DNA of 64,000 nt from Saccharomonospora glauca K62 (GCF_000243395.2 NZ_CM001484.1:3590524-3654523); one strand, 5' to 3'. Counted from the stretch's first letter, positions 19,670-29,149 are shown. Numbers and translations: made by a program. The notes: generated by a model not told the origin, from the letters alone.

Positions 19670-20347
19670 TTACGGGGGACCGGCCTTGTAGCCCACACCG
19701 CGAACGGTGAGCACGACCTCCGGGTGTTCGGGGTCCTTCTCGACCTTCGACCGCAGGCGTTGCACATGCACGTTCACCAACCGGGTGTCCGCGGCGTGGC
19801 GGTACCCCCAGACCTGCTCAAGCAGGACCTCGCGGGTGAACACCTGACGCGGCTTGCGGGCCAGCGCCACGAGCAGGTCGAATTCCAGCGGGGTCAACGC
19901 GATCGACTTGCCGTCCCTCGTCACCTCGTGCCCCGGCACGTCGATGTGGAGGTCGCCGATCGTCAGCGTCTCGGCGGGCTCGGACTCGGTGCGCCGCAAC
20001 CGCGCCCGCACCCGTGCCACCAGTTCCTTCGGCTTGAACGGCTTGACGACGTAGTCGTCGGCGCCCGACTCCAGCCCGAGCACGATGTCCACGGTGTCGC
20101 TCTTGGCCGTGAGCATCACGACCGGCACACCCGACTCGGCCCTGATCGCCTTGCAGACGTCGATGCCGTTCATGCCCGGCAACATGAGGTCGAGCAGGAC
20201 GAGGTCGGGCTTGAGTTCACGCAGCGCAGGCAGAGCACGGGAACCATCGGACACCACGGCGGTATCGAACCCCTCGCCGCGCAGCACGATGGTGAGCATT
20301 TCAGCCAGAGCGGGGTCGTCGTCGACGACCAGCACACGCGCCTTCAT
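19670..20347 (-). CDS. mtrA: two-component response regulator MtrA
   Basis: 225-aa OmpR/PhoB-type regulator, essential in many actinobacteria. The receiver domain (1-120) has acidic pocket Asp10/Asp11, phospho-acceptor Asp53 (LLDLMLPG) and Lys102 (VVKPFKPKE). The C-terminal winged helix (about 130-225) contains LTPLEFDLLVALARKP and the recognition helix DTRLVNVHVQRLRSKVE. ATG 20347 is preferred to the GTG two codons upstream. It heads the operon mtrA-mtrB-lpqB. The divergent IclR gene starts 153 bp away. Confidence 0.97.
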   Translation of the reverse strand: MKARVLVVDDDPALAEMLTIVLRGEGFDTAVVSDGSRALPALRELKPDLVLLDLMLPGMNGIDVCKAIRAESGVPVVMLTAKSDTVDIVLGLESGADDYVVKPFKPKELVARVRARLRRTESEPAETLTIGDLHIDVPGHEVTRDGKSIALTPLEFDLLVALARKPRQVFTREVLLEQVWGYRHAADTRLVNVHVQRLRSKVEKDPEHPEVVLTVRGVGYKAGPP

Positions 20348-20500
20348 GGCCACATATTCGCACTTACGCCTTGCGCAATGTGCACGACCCGGTGAAAAAG
20401 AGATAGAGAGCCCAACATTCGCACTACCGACGCGCTAGGAGTGCCCGTTCGCGACCCGTGTGTGACCCGGACTCTTGCCTCCACACGTTACCGTTGCGCT

Positions 20501-21286
20501 ATGCGGAACTCCGAGTCTGAGAAGGGCGCCGCCGGGACCATTCAGTCAATCGACCGCGCGATCAGCGTGCTCGAACTGCTCGCCAGGGAAGGCGAGGCCG
20601 GCATCACGGAGATCGCCGCCGAACTGGGGGTCCACAAGTCCACGGCCTCCCGGCTCGTGAGTTCGCTGGAGTCGCGTGACCTCGTGGAACAGCTGGGCCA
20701 GCGGGGCAAGTACGCCATCGGCTTCGGCATCGTCCGGCTCGCCGGTGCCGCGATGAACAGGCTGGACCTCGCCAGGCTCGGCAACGAGGCCTGCCGGTCG
20801 CTGGCCGAGTTGCTCGGGGAGACCGTCAACATCGCCGTCGCCGACGGCGGGGTGGCGATCAACATCAGCCAGGCGTTCGGGTCCGCGGCCGTCGCCACCC
20901 GGAACTGGACCGGTCGGCGCACCCCGCTCCATGCCACCTCCAGCGGCAAGGTGCTGCTGGCATACCTGCCGGAGCACTCGCGGGAACGCGTGTTGCGGGA
21001 ACGGTTGGAGCGCTACACCCCGTGCACCACCGTGGCGCCGGAGGACCTACGGGCGGAACTCGCCCGCGTGCGGCGCGACGGCTACGCCGCGTCGTTCGAG
21101 GAACTCGAACTCGGCATGCACGCCGTCGCGGTGCCCATCTTCGGCGCCGACGGCCGGGTGATCGCGGCGATGAGCGCCTCGGGGCCGTCGTACCGGCTCT
21201 CGCGCGAACGCGTGCCCCAGCTCGTCGGCCCGCTGACCGAGGCGGCCACGGAGCTGTCGGCTCAGCTCGGTCACTTCCCGAGGTAG
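20501..21286 (+). CDS. IclR-family transcriptional regulator
   Basis: 261 aa from ATG 20501 (the frame is open 60 bp further up). The N-terminal winged HTH is TIQSIDRAISVLELL, then ITEIAAELGVHKSTASRLVSSL (about 33-55). The C-terminal effector domain (about 90-255) has the usual GRRTPLHATSSGKVLLAYLP and RVIAAMSASGP segments. The ligand is unknown; IclR proteins often control aromatic or carbon catabolism, but nothing catabolic is adjacent. It lies between mtrA and tmk and its last 16 bp overlap tmk tail to tail. Confidence 0.93.
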   Translation: MRNSESEKGAAGTIQSIDRAISVLELLAREGEAGITEIAAELGVHKSTASRLVSSLESRDLVEQLGQRGKYAIGFGIVRLAGAAMNRLDLARLGNEACRSLAELLGETVNIAVADGGVAINISQAFGSAAVATRNWTGRRTPLHATSSGKVLLAYLPEHSRERVLRERLERYTPCTTVAPEDLRAELARVRRDGYAASFEELELGMHAVAVPIFGADGRVIAAMSASGPSYRLSRERVPQLVGPLTEAATELSAQLGHFPR

Positions 21287-21942
21287 ATCTTCTTCGCCAG
21301 CACGGCCACGGCCTCGGTCGCCTCCGGTCCACCCGTCAAGTCCTCGGTGCCGTCGACGACATGCCACTCCGACAGCCAGTTCGCGGCGGCGAGTTCGTCG
21401 TACACGCGCGCGCAGCGGGCCTGGAGTGCGTCGTCGGACTCGAAGGCGTCCATCGCCCGAGTGGCGTCCTGCCGGGCCCGGTTCGCCGCTCGGTCGGCGG
21501 CGACCTCCGGGGGCACCCGCAACAGCAAGTGCAGGTCGGGGACGGGCAGCCCGAACCGTTCGACCTCCGTTTCCCGCACCCACCGCACCACGGGACCGTC
21601 GATTCCCTGACGCAGCCTGGCGGCCTGGTAGGCGGCGTTCGAGGCGACGTATCGATCGAGCAGCACCACGTCGTGTTCCGCGAGCGCCGCTCGCAGCTCG
21701 TCGGCGGCGTCCCTGCGGTCCAGCGCGTACAACAACGCCATGCCGTACACGGACTCGGCGAGATCGCCGTGTTCGCCGTGCAGCGCCTCCCTGACGAGGT
21801 CGGCATGCACGTCCCTGCCGTACCTCGGGAAGGCCGCCGTGGTGACCGTCGCGCCGTGCTCACGCAGAGCCGCGGTGAGCGCGTCCGTCAACGTCCGCTT
21901 GCCGGCTCCGTCGAGCCCCTCGATGGCCACCAATCGCCCCAT
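21271..21942 (-). CDS. tmk: thymidylate kinase (dTMP kinase)
   Basis: 223 aa; phosphorylates dTMP to dTDP. The P-loop is GLDGAGKRT (about 9-17), with Arg replacing the usual Ser as in M. tuberculosis Tmk. The base/phosphate-binding motif is LLDRYVASNAAYQ. The lid region carries RQDATRAMDAFE. In M. tuberculosis tmk lies directly upstream of mtrA; here an IclR gene separates them and sahH is not next to it. The ATG start is the first sensible one in frame. Confidence 0.95.
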   Translation of the reverse strand: MGRLVAIEGLDGAGKRTLTDALTAALREHGATVTTAAFPRYGRDVHADLVREALHGEHGDLAESVYGMALLYALDRRDAADELRAALAEHDVVLLDRYVASNAAYQAARLRQGIDGPVVRWVRETEVERFGLPVPDLHLLLRVPPEVAADRAANRARQDATRAMDAFESDDALQARCARVYDELAAANWLSEWHVVDGTEDLTGGPEATEAVAVLAKKIYLGK

Positions 21943-22087
21943 GCGCCCATTCTGGCCCAGCCCAGGTTTCCCCCGACCGGGTACCGACTTGCCGACCGCG
22001 ACGACCAGCGAAGACGTGACGGATTAGTTACCGTGGGTACACGATCGACTTTGGCCGTGAGCAGGCAGGCCAGGAGTCTCGACCCCA

Positions 22088-24442
22088 GTGAGCGAGGTGT
22101 TTGCGCGCGTGCCACTTCCCGGCCCCGACACCCACGTCGTCGAGTTACGCGTTCCGGGACTCATCGGCACCAGCGGGGACAACTTGCTGGACTCGACGGG
22201 CACGGTCGACGTCGCGGGCGACGGGATCGGCCGGATCATCCGGCCGTGTGACCGGCTGCGTCGGCCCGCGCCCGGACCGGTGCTGCGGACCCCCGGTCGC
22301 TCCGTGCCGAGGACCCTGGAGGGCTACCTGTGGAGCCGCATGACCTCGGGGGGCACGACGAAGGCGGCCTGGGCCCTGCTGTTTCCGTTCTCCCTGGTCA
22401 ACGTCGCGCAGTGGATGTTGCCGCCGGCCTCGGGGTCCTGGGTCTCGAAACTGCTGTCGGTGCTCTGCCGGGCGTTGCTGCGGGTCGCCGGACTGCTGCT
22501 CACCATGCTGTTGGTGGGTCAGCTCGCGGTCGTGACCCTCGATCTCCTGGCGACGCAGTGCCTGAGCCCCACCGCGGCGTGTCTGGAGGACGCGCCGTCG
22601 TGGTTGCGCGACACGGCGAGCGTCCGCACCGCCCTGGGGCTCACACCGCTCCTGGCGTTGATCGGCGTCCTGTTCCTCGTGGCGTCCACGTCCTGGCAGG
22701 TGCGAGCACCCCGTCTCCGGAAGCCCCTCCCGGATCTTCCCGGCGGGACGATGCTGGACGATGAGCAGGAGACGACCACCTTGCGCTGCCTGCACACGGT
22801 GGCAGCGCTCGACGTCGTCGTACTCGTGTTGCTGGGCGGTCCCCTGACCACGCCCACCGGCACTGTGGCGACCGTCGTGTGGGTACTCGCGCTCGTGTCG
22901 CTCGGCTTCGGTGTCGGCGCGGCGGCGTTACGGGCGAATCGGCTGCTGGGGCGGGTACTGCGCGCCGGACTTCTCACGCTCGCGCTGGTGCTGGTCGGGA
23001 TGGCCGCGGTGGTGGTGACGCCGCTGTCGGCGCGGGTGTCCACGGGCGCGAACGCCACCGTGGAACTGGTGGCGGCGGCACTGTTCGCCGTCTGCGTGGT
23101 CTTCGCGTTGCTGCTCGTCCCGACAGCGATCATGGCCCGACGTGCGTGGTCGGCGCTTCCCAGAAGACTCCGGCCGTGGGCGGGTGGCTGGGCGGCCGCG
23201 CCCACGCTGGCCCTGGCGGCGCTGCTGGGCGGAGGCTTCGGCGCGGGCCTGGCGATCGCGGCTCGCTACGCGCTGGAACCCTCGCTCACCCTGCCCGAGG
23301 GCTACACACTGATCACCTTGTTATGGGGCGCGGGGCTCGTGTTCGCCGCGCTCGTGGCCGTGCCCGTGTTCGCCGTCGCCGTGCCGCTCCGCAGGGCCCG
23401 ACGCGGGGTGCCCGAGGTGCTACGTCTCATGGAGACCCGTGAGGAGGACGTCGACGCCGCCGCCGACGCCTGGGCCAGGGCCGCCTGGGAACGCAAGCAC
23501 CTGCACCGCATCGTGCTCGCGGTGGTCATGGCGATGGTCGTGGGCGCGGCTGCGCTCGTGGTCGTGCGCGTGAGCCCGCTCGAAGTCCCGGACTGGCTGA
23601 CACCACTGTCGGCGGTGGGGGTGGTGGCCCTCGGCGGGTTGGCCTTCGCGCTCCTGCGGGCGGTCTTCGTCACCGCGACCGGGGCGCTCCGGGTGCGCCA
23701 CCTCGCCGCGTTCGTCGACCTGGTGTGCTTCTGGCCCCGCGTCGCACACCCGGTGGTGCCGCCCTCGTACGCGCTGAAAGTCGTGCCCGAACTGGCCGAA
23801 CGCGCCAAGGAACACCTCCGTGTGCCCGACAACCGGGTCGTTCTCGCCGGGTATCACGTGGGCGGTCTGCTCGCCGTGATCACGGCGAGCAGACTGATCG
23901 AGGAACTGTCCGACGCCGAACTCGAACGGCTCGGACTGCTCACGGCGGGCACCCCGCTGCAGTGGGGCTACCAGCGCGTGTTCCCGAGCGTGTTCGGCCA
24001 CGAGGCGCTCGTCCGGGTCTTCGGTGACCTCGGCGGCCGCTGGCGGGGACTCTGCCGGGGCACCGACACCTTCGGAGGGGGTGCCACCACGTGGCGGCAC
24101 CAGGTCACGGACGGCAAGCTGATCGGGGTCGGTTATCTGCCCGAAGGCGGAGTGGGGCCGCTCGACGCCGCAGAGCCCGGCCCCCACGGGACGCTGGTGC
24201 TCGGCGGCGACCACTGGTTGCCCGACCCGGCGTCCAGTCCCGTCACCGGGCGCCGCTGGGCTCCGGGCGTGCGCAGGCACGCCGACTACGTCGTCGAACC
24301 CGAGTGGGACAGGGCCGTGGCGTACGCGGCGGGGCTGATCGGCCCGACACCCGAGTCACCGCAACCGTCGGGCCTCGTGCCGCGCGACGTCCTCGGAACT
24401 CCCCGTCCGGAGGGCGACCGGGTCGCGGAGAGACCGAACTGA
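22088..24442 (+). CDS. large polytopic membrane protein with C-terminal lipase-like domain lacking the Ser nucleophile
   Basis: 784 aa from GTG 22088. A cytosolic N-terminus of about 95 residues precedes about 10 hydrophobic segments (residues 100-540), then a soluble C-terminal domain (about 545-784). The latter has the outline of alpha/beta-hydrolases attached to membrane proteins: nucleophile elbow VVLAGYHVGGLLA and a following LLTAGTPLQWGYQRVFP, which corresponds to the CGSPL-type loop, and a late HADYVVEPEW with a possible catalytic His. The elbow reads Gly588-Tyr-His590-Val-Gly592, so the Ser of GxSxG is His. The function is unknown. It is monocistronic and ends 4 bp from the convergent LAXTG gene. 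Confidence 0.85.
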   Translation: MSEVFARVPLPGPDTHVVELRVPGLIGTSGDNLLDSTGTVDVAGDGIGRIIRPCDRLRRPAPGPVLRTPGRSVPRTLEGYLWSRMTSGGTTKAAWALLFPFSLVNVAQWMLPPASGSWVSKLLSVLCRALLRVAGLLLTMLLVGQLAVVTLDLLATQCLSPTAACLEDAPSWLRDTASVRTALGLTPLLALIGVLFLVASTSWQVRAPRLRKPLPDLPGGTMLDDEQETTTLRCLHTVAALDVVVLVLLGGPLTTPTGTVATVVWVLALVSLGFGVGAAALRANRLLGRVLRAGLLTLALVLVGMAAVVVTPLSARVSTGANATVELVAAALFAVCVVFALLLVPTAIMARRAWSALPRRLRPWAGGWAAAPTLALAALLGGGFGAGLAIAARYALEPSLTLPEGYTLITLLWGAGLVFAALVAVPVFAVAVPLRRARRGVPEVLRLMETREEDVDAAADAWARAAWERKHLHRIVLAVVMAMVVGAAALVVVRVSPLEVPDWLTPLSAVGVVALGGLAFALLRAVFVTATGALRVRHLAAFVDLVCFWPRVAHPVVPPSYALKVVPELAERAKEHLRVPDNRVVLAGYHVGGLLAVITASRLIEELSDAELERLGLLTAGTPLQWGYQRVFPSVFGHEALVRVFGDLGGRWRGLCRGTDTFGGGATTWRHQVTDGKLIGVGYLPEGGVGPLDAAEPGPHGTLVLGGDHWLPDPASSPVTGRRWAPGVRRHADYVVEPEWDRAVAYAAGLIGPTPESPQPSGLVPRDVLGTPRPEGDRVAERPN

Positions 24443-24446
24443 CCGT

Positions 24447-25223
24447 TCAGGACGTGGCCTTGTCCTTGGTCCTACGCATTCGCGCCACGACGAGCAACGC
24501 CCCACCGACGACGAGCAACGCGACACCGACACCGATCAACCAGCCGCCGCTGAACCCGGTGGAGGCCAGATCCTCCTCACCCGCCGCCACCGGGGCGGCT
24601 TCGTCCCCGGGGCTCGGCGGGGTGTCGGTGGCGTCCGCGAAGTTCGAAGTGGTGGGACCACTCGGCGAGGTCGGCGTGGGCGCGTCGACGGCCTCACGCA
24701 CCGGTGGCTGCTCGGCCGCGACCTCACTCGGCTCGGGCCGGGCCACGGTCAGCTCCGAGGGCACCGGCTCGGTGGTCGCGGTCGGGGACGGTGCCTCCTC
24801 CCCGCAGGCGAACCAGTGACTGATCTGCGGAAGGTTGCCGCCGGGGTTCAGCGGTGGCCGCAACGACTCCCAGGGGGCGCTCTTCGGAACCCCCGGCTCA
24901 CCCGGCACGTAGACGTGGTAGCCGGGCCCGCCCTTCACGACGATCGCGGTGACCGCGATGCCCTCGGGAACCTCCGTGATCGTCACGTACTGGTCCTGGC
25001 CGGGGACGCCCCCCTCGTACGTCAGCGCGACGTTCTCGACCTTCTCGTTGGGCTCGACGCTCACGAGGATGCCGCCGCCGAGTTCTTCGCAGTCCACGGC
25101 GTTTCCCTCGTACGTCTCCGCGCGTGGGTCCTCCGTCTCCGTCGCCGCTGCCGGTGGCACGGCGTTCACCGTGAGGCCCAGGCTCAGCAGGGCGACGGCG
25201 AGGTGTCGAAGACGTCGGGGCAT
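24447..25223 (-). CDS. secreted cell-wall-anchored protein with LAXTG sorting signal
   Basis: 258 aa. Signal peptide MPRRLRHLAVALLSLGLTVNAVPPAAA is cleaved after AAA. A compact extracellular domain (about 30-145) has two Cys (CEELGGG, FACGEE) and the segment NLPQISHWFACG common in actinobacterial LPXTG proteins. A Pro/Thr/Ser/Glu-rich stalk follows (145-215), then LASTG (219-223), a TM helix and the basic tail RMRRTKDK. LAXTG is the motif used by class E sortases. No sortase gene lies in the window. The 190-bp upstream region (25224-25413) is A/T-richer and holds its promoter. Confidence 0.88.
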   Translation of the reverse strand: MPRRLRHLAVALLSLGLTVNAVPPAAATETEDPRAETYEGNAVDCEELGGGILVSVEPNEKVENVALTYEGGVPGQDQYVTITEVPEGIAVTAIVVKGGPGYHVYVPGEPGVPKSAPWESLRPPLNPGGNLPQISHWFACGEEAPSPTATTEPVPSELTVARPEPSEVAAEQPPVREAVDAPTPTSPSGPTTSNFADATDTPPSPGDEAAPVAAGEEDLASTGFSGGWLIGVGVALLVVGGALLVVARMRRTKDKATS

Positions 25224-25413
25224 CGGGGACTCCGTCGGAGAACACGGGGGACACGGGAGACCTCGAAGTCGGGAGAGGCCAATCGCACTTTATATGCCCA
25301 GAGTGAAACCACCATGCCGGATTCGTGACGGTGATCCATTCGATTCCGATCGGTAACGACCGACGACTCAATCGCCATCAAGTCGCAACAAACCGCTTCG
25401 ACTCGCCAAATCC

Positions 25414-26328
25414 TCACACCGGGGTGCGGTACAGGTCCGGCTCAAGGTAGATCAGCCGAGCGGCGGGCACCCGCGCACGGACGCGTGCCTCGGCCGCGTC
25501 AATCGCGGTGGCGATGGCCGCCATGTCCAGGCTCGCGCGCAGTTCCAACTTGGCCGCCACCAGGAGCTCCTCCGGACCGAGGTACTGGGTGCGAATGTGG
25601 ATCACGCGCTTGACGTCCTCCGCCTCCAGCTCGCCCACGATCGCTTCCAGTTCCTGGTCGGTCGCGCCCTCGCCGATGAGAAGGCTCTTCATCTCGACGA
25701 TCAGCGTGATCGCGATGGCTCCGAGCAGCAGACCGATCAGGAGCGTGCCCACGCCGTCCCACATCGGATCACCAGTCGCCACGGAGAGGCCGACGCCGAG
25801 CAACGCGAAGACGAGCCCGAACAGGGCACCGGCGTCTTCGAGCAGCACCACGGGCAGCTCGGGGCTCTTCGACTGCCGGATGAAGGCCCACCAGGACTTG
25901 TTGCCCTTCAACTGCTTGGACTCGGTGACGGCGGTCCGGAAGCTGTAGCCCTCCAGAAGGATGGCCACCACCAGGATCGCCACGGCCACCAGCGGCGACG
26001 ACAGCTCCTCGGGGTGCCGAAGCTTGTGGATGCCCTCGTACACGGCGAAGACGGACCCGAGGGTGAACAGCATCAACGCGACGATGAACGAGTAGAAGTA
26101 GCGTTCCCGCCCGTATCCGAACGGGTGCGCCTTGGTCGCACGCCGCTTCGAGGTCTTCTGGCCCAGCAGGAGCAGCCCCTGGTTGGAGGTGTCGGCCACG
26201 GAGTGCACCGACTCGGCCAGCATCGACGACGAGCCCGTGATCAGAAAGCCCACGAACTTGGAAACGGCGATACCCGCGTTGGCGAGCAACGCCGCGAGGA
26301 TTGCCTTGGTTCCACCTTCGGCTGCCAC
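25414..26328 (-). CDS. cation diffusion facilitator family transporter
   Basis: 304 aa from GTG 26328, 6 nt after a GGGGG ribosome site; the frame extends further up but reads out-of-frame Arg-rich sequence. Six TM helices are expected. The metal-site residues of the CDF family are visible: His42/Asp46 in TM2 (VHSVADTSNQ) and the ED pair in TM5 (VLLEDAGALFGL). The C-terminal cytosolic domain (about 210-304) dimerises. The sequence resembles the SLC30A9-like subgroup. It likely exports Zn2+ or another divalent cation by proton exchange; specificity is not readable. It lies downstream of manA. Confidence 0.9.
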   Translation of the reverse strand: MAAEGGTKAILAALLANAGIAVSKFVGFLITGSSSMLAESVHSVADTSNQGLLLLGQKTSKRRATKAHPFGYGRERYFYSFIVALMLFTLGSVFAVYEGIHKLRHPEELSSPLVAVAILVVAILLEGYSFRTAVTESKQLKGNKSWWAFIRQSKSPELPVVLLEDAGALFGLVFALLGVGLSVATGDPMWDGVGTLLIGLLLGAIAITLIVEMKSLLIGEGATDQELEAIVGELEAEDVKRVIHIRTQYLGPEELLVAAKLELRASLDMAAIATAIDAAEARVRARVPAARLIYLEPDLYRTPV

Positions 26329-26542
26329 GATGTCCCCCTTCGTGTGTGGACCGAGCCACAATCGACCGGAGTGCAGCTTAGAACTCCGGAAGACCCGCCG
26401 GGAGGCGGCACCCGGTTCCACGCCGTCGGACAGTACGCGGCGACCCGCCCCGAGCCGCCGCGCGTCCTCCCCGCGAGGGGCCGGACCCCACAGCCACGCC
26501 TCGGGGCTCGACACTCACCCCGCGGGCCTCACACCGACGGCC

Positions 26543-27778
26543 TCAGGCACACGTGCCGGCGGTGGCCCGGAAGACCCTGGCCGGGCCGCTGAGAATGGGC
26601 CGGATGCGCACGTCGGGATCGCGCGCGGGCAACCACACCGACTCCCCGCGCCGCAGCTCGATCTTCGTGCCGTCCTCCGAGCAGAGCAGCAGCTCACCCT
26701 CGGTGCACAGCAGGATCTGCGGGCCGGACGCGCCGAGCCGGACCTCGCCGTTGTCGTCGTCGGCCCATTCGAGCCGCGCCAGCTCGAACTCCGGCGCGTC
26801 GGTGCGGTAGACGGCGACGCGGTCGTCGACGTCACCGCGTTCCCCGCGCAACACGGGCATGTCACCGCACGCGAAGTCGACCACCCGCAGGAGTTCGGGC
26901 ACGTCCACGTGCTTGGGCGTCAATCCGCCGCGCAGGATGTTGTCGGAGTTCGCGAGGATCTCCACGGCGGTGCCGTGCAGATACAGGTGCAGGTTGCCCG
27001 CGGGCAGGTAGAGGGCTTCACCCGCGTGGAGGGTGAGGCGGTTCAGCAACAACGCGGCCAGCACACCGGCGTCGTGCGGGTGCGCCTCCCCCAGTTCGAG
27101 CACGGTGCGGCACTCGGTGTCGAACTCGCCGTGCTCCTTGACGTGTCTCACGCACGCGTCGAGCACCTCGGGCAGGAGCTGGTCGAGGGTCGGCTGCGGC
27201 ATGGTGATCAGCGTGGTGAACAGCGCCCGGAGCCCGTTGGAGTCGGGCTGGGCCGCCAGCAGCTCGGTGTACCTGGTCAGCCCCGGTGTGTCGATGGCCC
27301 GCAACAGCCGCACGGTGCGGTGCGGATCGCGAAACCCGGCGAGCGCGTGGAACTCCGTCAGCGCGCACACCAACTCCGGCTTGGCCGTCGGGTCGGGGTA
27401 GTTGCGATTCGGTGCGTCCCTCGGGATTCCCGCCGCCTCCTCGCGGGCCCAACCCTCGGCCGCCTGTTCCGCCGACGGGTGAGCCTGCATCGATAGCGGC
27501 TCCTCCACCGCGAGGATCTTGAGCAGGAACGGCAGTCGACCGCCCCACCGGCTCGCGCAGTCCTCACCGAGCTGCCCCACCGGGTCGCTTTCCACCAGGT
27601 CGAGCAGGCTCCGCTCCGTTCCGTCCTCGCTCACCACGTGGGAAGGATCTCCCGGATGCGCCCCCATCCACAGCTCCGCCTCAGGATGTGGCGCGGGCAC
27701 CGGACGCCCCAGCAATTCGGGGATCGTGGTCCTGGAGCCCCATGCGTAGGGCCGGACTGCGTTGCGCAGCAGTTCCAC
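26543..27778 (-). CDS. manA: mannose-6-phosphate isomerase, class I
   Basis: 411-aa cupin-type isomerase that interconverts fructose-6-P and mannose-6-P, the entry to GDP-mannose for PIMs, lipomannan and glycoproteins. N-terminal NAVRPYAWGSRTTIPELLG is typical. Zinc ligands: Gln and His in SMQAHPSAEQA, Glu in KPELVCAL, and His in the GLTPKHVDVPELL region. GTG 27778 follows GAGGAG. It is the last of the manB...trm112-SIS-manA run, 53 bp after the SIS gene. Confidence 0.95.
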   Translation of the reverse strand: MELLRNAVRPYAWGSRTTIPELLGRPVPAPHPEAELWMGAHPGDPSHVVSEDGTERSLLDLVESDPVGQLGEDCASRWGGRLPFLLKILAVEEPLSMQAHPSAEQAAEGWAREEAAGIPRDAPNRNYPDPTAKPELVCALTEFHALAGFRDPHRTVRLLRAIDTPGLTRYTELLAAQPDSNGLRALFTTLITMPQPTLDQLLPEVLDACVRHVKEHGEFDTECRTVLELGEAHPHDAGVLAALLLNRLTLHAGEALYLPAGNLHLYLHGTAVEILANSDNILRGGLTPKHVDVPELLRVVDFACGDMPVLRGERGDVDDRVAVYRTDAPEFELARLEWADDDNGEVRLGASGPQILLCTEGELLLCSEDGTKIELRRGESVWLPARDPDVRIRPILSGPARVFRATAGTCA

Positions 27779-27831
27779 GGTCAACTCAACTCCTCGCCGG
27801 CCGTTCCCCCGGCCTTTTCTCGTGTGCTGGC

Positions 27832-28923
27832 CTACGCCGTTGCGGGCGCAACGCGGCCAGCTCCCCCAATCGTTCCCGCCGCGAGACCGAGGTAAAGCGC
27901 CGCGAACTCGCAACGCAGCGCGAGAACGGCCGCGCGGGCGGCGTCATCGGCCACGATCTCATCCGCCGGAGCCAGCACGTCCGCCGAGGGCAGTACTTCC
28001 TCGGCACGACGACGGCCGCTGTCCGCCGCCTGTCCCGTGAGCACCGCGAGCAGTACCACCCGGACCGGAACGCTCTCCCCCTCCCGGTCCTCGGGATCAG
28101 CGAAGATCGTGTTGCTCCCCGACACGTCCGTGGCCGCCCTTCGCAGCGCGGGACGGGACAGCGCCTGACGATAGTGGGCGACGTCCGCGACGACGGCCGC
28201 GTGGGCGGCCAGAGCATACGCGGCGTGGTGAGCGGCCCCCACCGCCACCGCGTCCAACCCCCACAGCAGCGGGGTGCGCTCCGCCAGCCGCAAGGCCAAC
28301 GACTTGGCGGGATTGACGAACGACTCGTGGCCGAGGTAGCACCGTTCGGCCTCGTGGTCCAGGCGGTCGGCGAGGGTGTCGACGTCGGCCACGGACAGGC
28401 CGAGGGTGTTGGTCGTGAGCAACCCCGCCGTGAAGGCTCGCGCCAGCCCGAACTCCGGTGGCACCGGAACACGGGGCGCGAGAATCACCCCACGGCCCGC
28501 CACGGCCGAGGCCACCGGCCCGTCCGGCGGTGCGGACAGCACCAGGCCCGCGCCGTAGCGCGCGGCCCGTTCCAGGGACAACGCCAGTTCGTGGTCGTAC
28601 GGGTCGTCAGTGTGCGCGAACACCACGTCGAGCGCCCCGACCCAGTTCGGCACCACGTCGCTCAGCACGACGGGAACGGGACTCGTCGGAGCGACGAGGG
28701 CCTCCAGCAACCTCGCCGCGGTGTGCCCCACTCCGGGACGGGACACGATCACCAACGAACGTGGTCTGCCGACGTCGAGGCGCTCACTCAGCTCCAGTTC
28801 CGCTGCGGTCCCCACGGTGGCCCGGACCTGGGCGCCCGCCATGGCGGCAGCCCTCAACAGTCCGGCACCGTCGGCGGCGGCCAACCGCGTCGGGTCGTCG
28901 AGCAGACTGTCGTCAAGCGCCAT
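27832..28923 (-). CDS. SIS-domain protein (Rv3256c-like, phosphosugar isomerase family)
   Basis: 363 aa from ATG 28923 (MALDDSLLDDPTRLAAADGAGLLRAAAMAG); an ATG six codons upstream is the alternative. The fold is that of bifunctional phosphoglucose/phosphomannose isomerases, with two sugar-isomerase halves: RSLVIVSRPGVGHTAARLLEA, then SNTIFADPEDREGE. The conserved catalytic set of true PGI/PMI enzymes is not obvious, and the actinobacterial branch is of uncertain activity. It overlaps trm112 by 11 bp, indicating coupled expression with manB and manA, and probably acts in mannose metabolism. Confidence 0.82.
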   Translation of the reverse strand: MALDDSLLDDPTRLAAADGAGLLRAAAMAGAQVRATVGTAAELELSERLDVGRPRSLVIVSRPGVGHTAARLLEALVAPTSPVPVVLSDVVPNWVGALDVVFAHTDDPYDHELALSLERAARYGAGLVLSAPPDGPVASAVAGRGVILAPRVPVPPEFGLARAFTAGLLTTNTLGLSVADVDTLADRLDHEAERCYLGHESFVNPAKSLALRLAERTPLLWGLDAVAVGAAHHAAYALAAHAAVVADVAHYRQALSRPALRRAATDVSGSNTIFADPEDREGESVPVRVVLLAVLTGQAADSGRRRAEEVLPSADVLAPADEIVADDAARAAVLALRCEFAALYLGLAAGTIGGAGRVAPATA

Positions 28924-29149
28924 CGGAACTGGTCTGGTCATCGGTGTCACGCCCGCCGTCGTCCGGAGGAGTCGCCTCGTCGAGCAGGAGCACGGGGATA
29001 CCGTCACGTACGGGATAGACCCGCCCGCACGACGTGCAGGTCAGCGCATCCGCGTCGGGATCACCCGGCGTCCCCGGCGTCAACGGAGCGTGGTCCGGCG
29101 CGGGGCACGCGAGGATCTCCAACAACTGCGCATCAAGCGTGACGGCCAT
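28913..29149 (-). CDS. Trm112-family zinc-ribbon protein
   Basis: 78 aa with Cys15 (EILACPAPDHAPL) and the pair Cys38/Cys41 (TCTSCGRVYPVRDGIPVLL), the Trm112/YcaR pattern. In eukaryotes Trm112 activates methyltransferases; the short bacterial forms have no proven partner here. It sits between manB and the SIS gene, as in other actinobacteria (Rv3256c-Rv3257c region). A hydrophilic C-terminal tail follows the domain. Confidence 0.9.
   Translation of the reverse strand: MAVTLDAQLLEILACPAPDHAPLTPGTPGDPDADALTCTSCGRVYPVRDGIPVLLLDEATPPDDGGRDTDDQTSSDGA

Noticed and set aside
17975-20395. Open frame of 806 codons on the + strand over mtrB and mtrA
   Set aside because: Antisense shadow of two certain genes; Arg/Gln/His-rich translation without domains.
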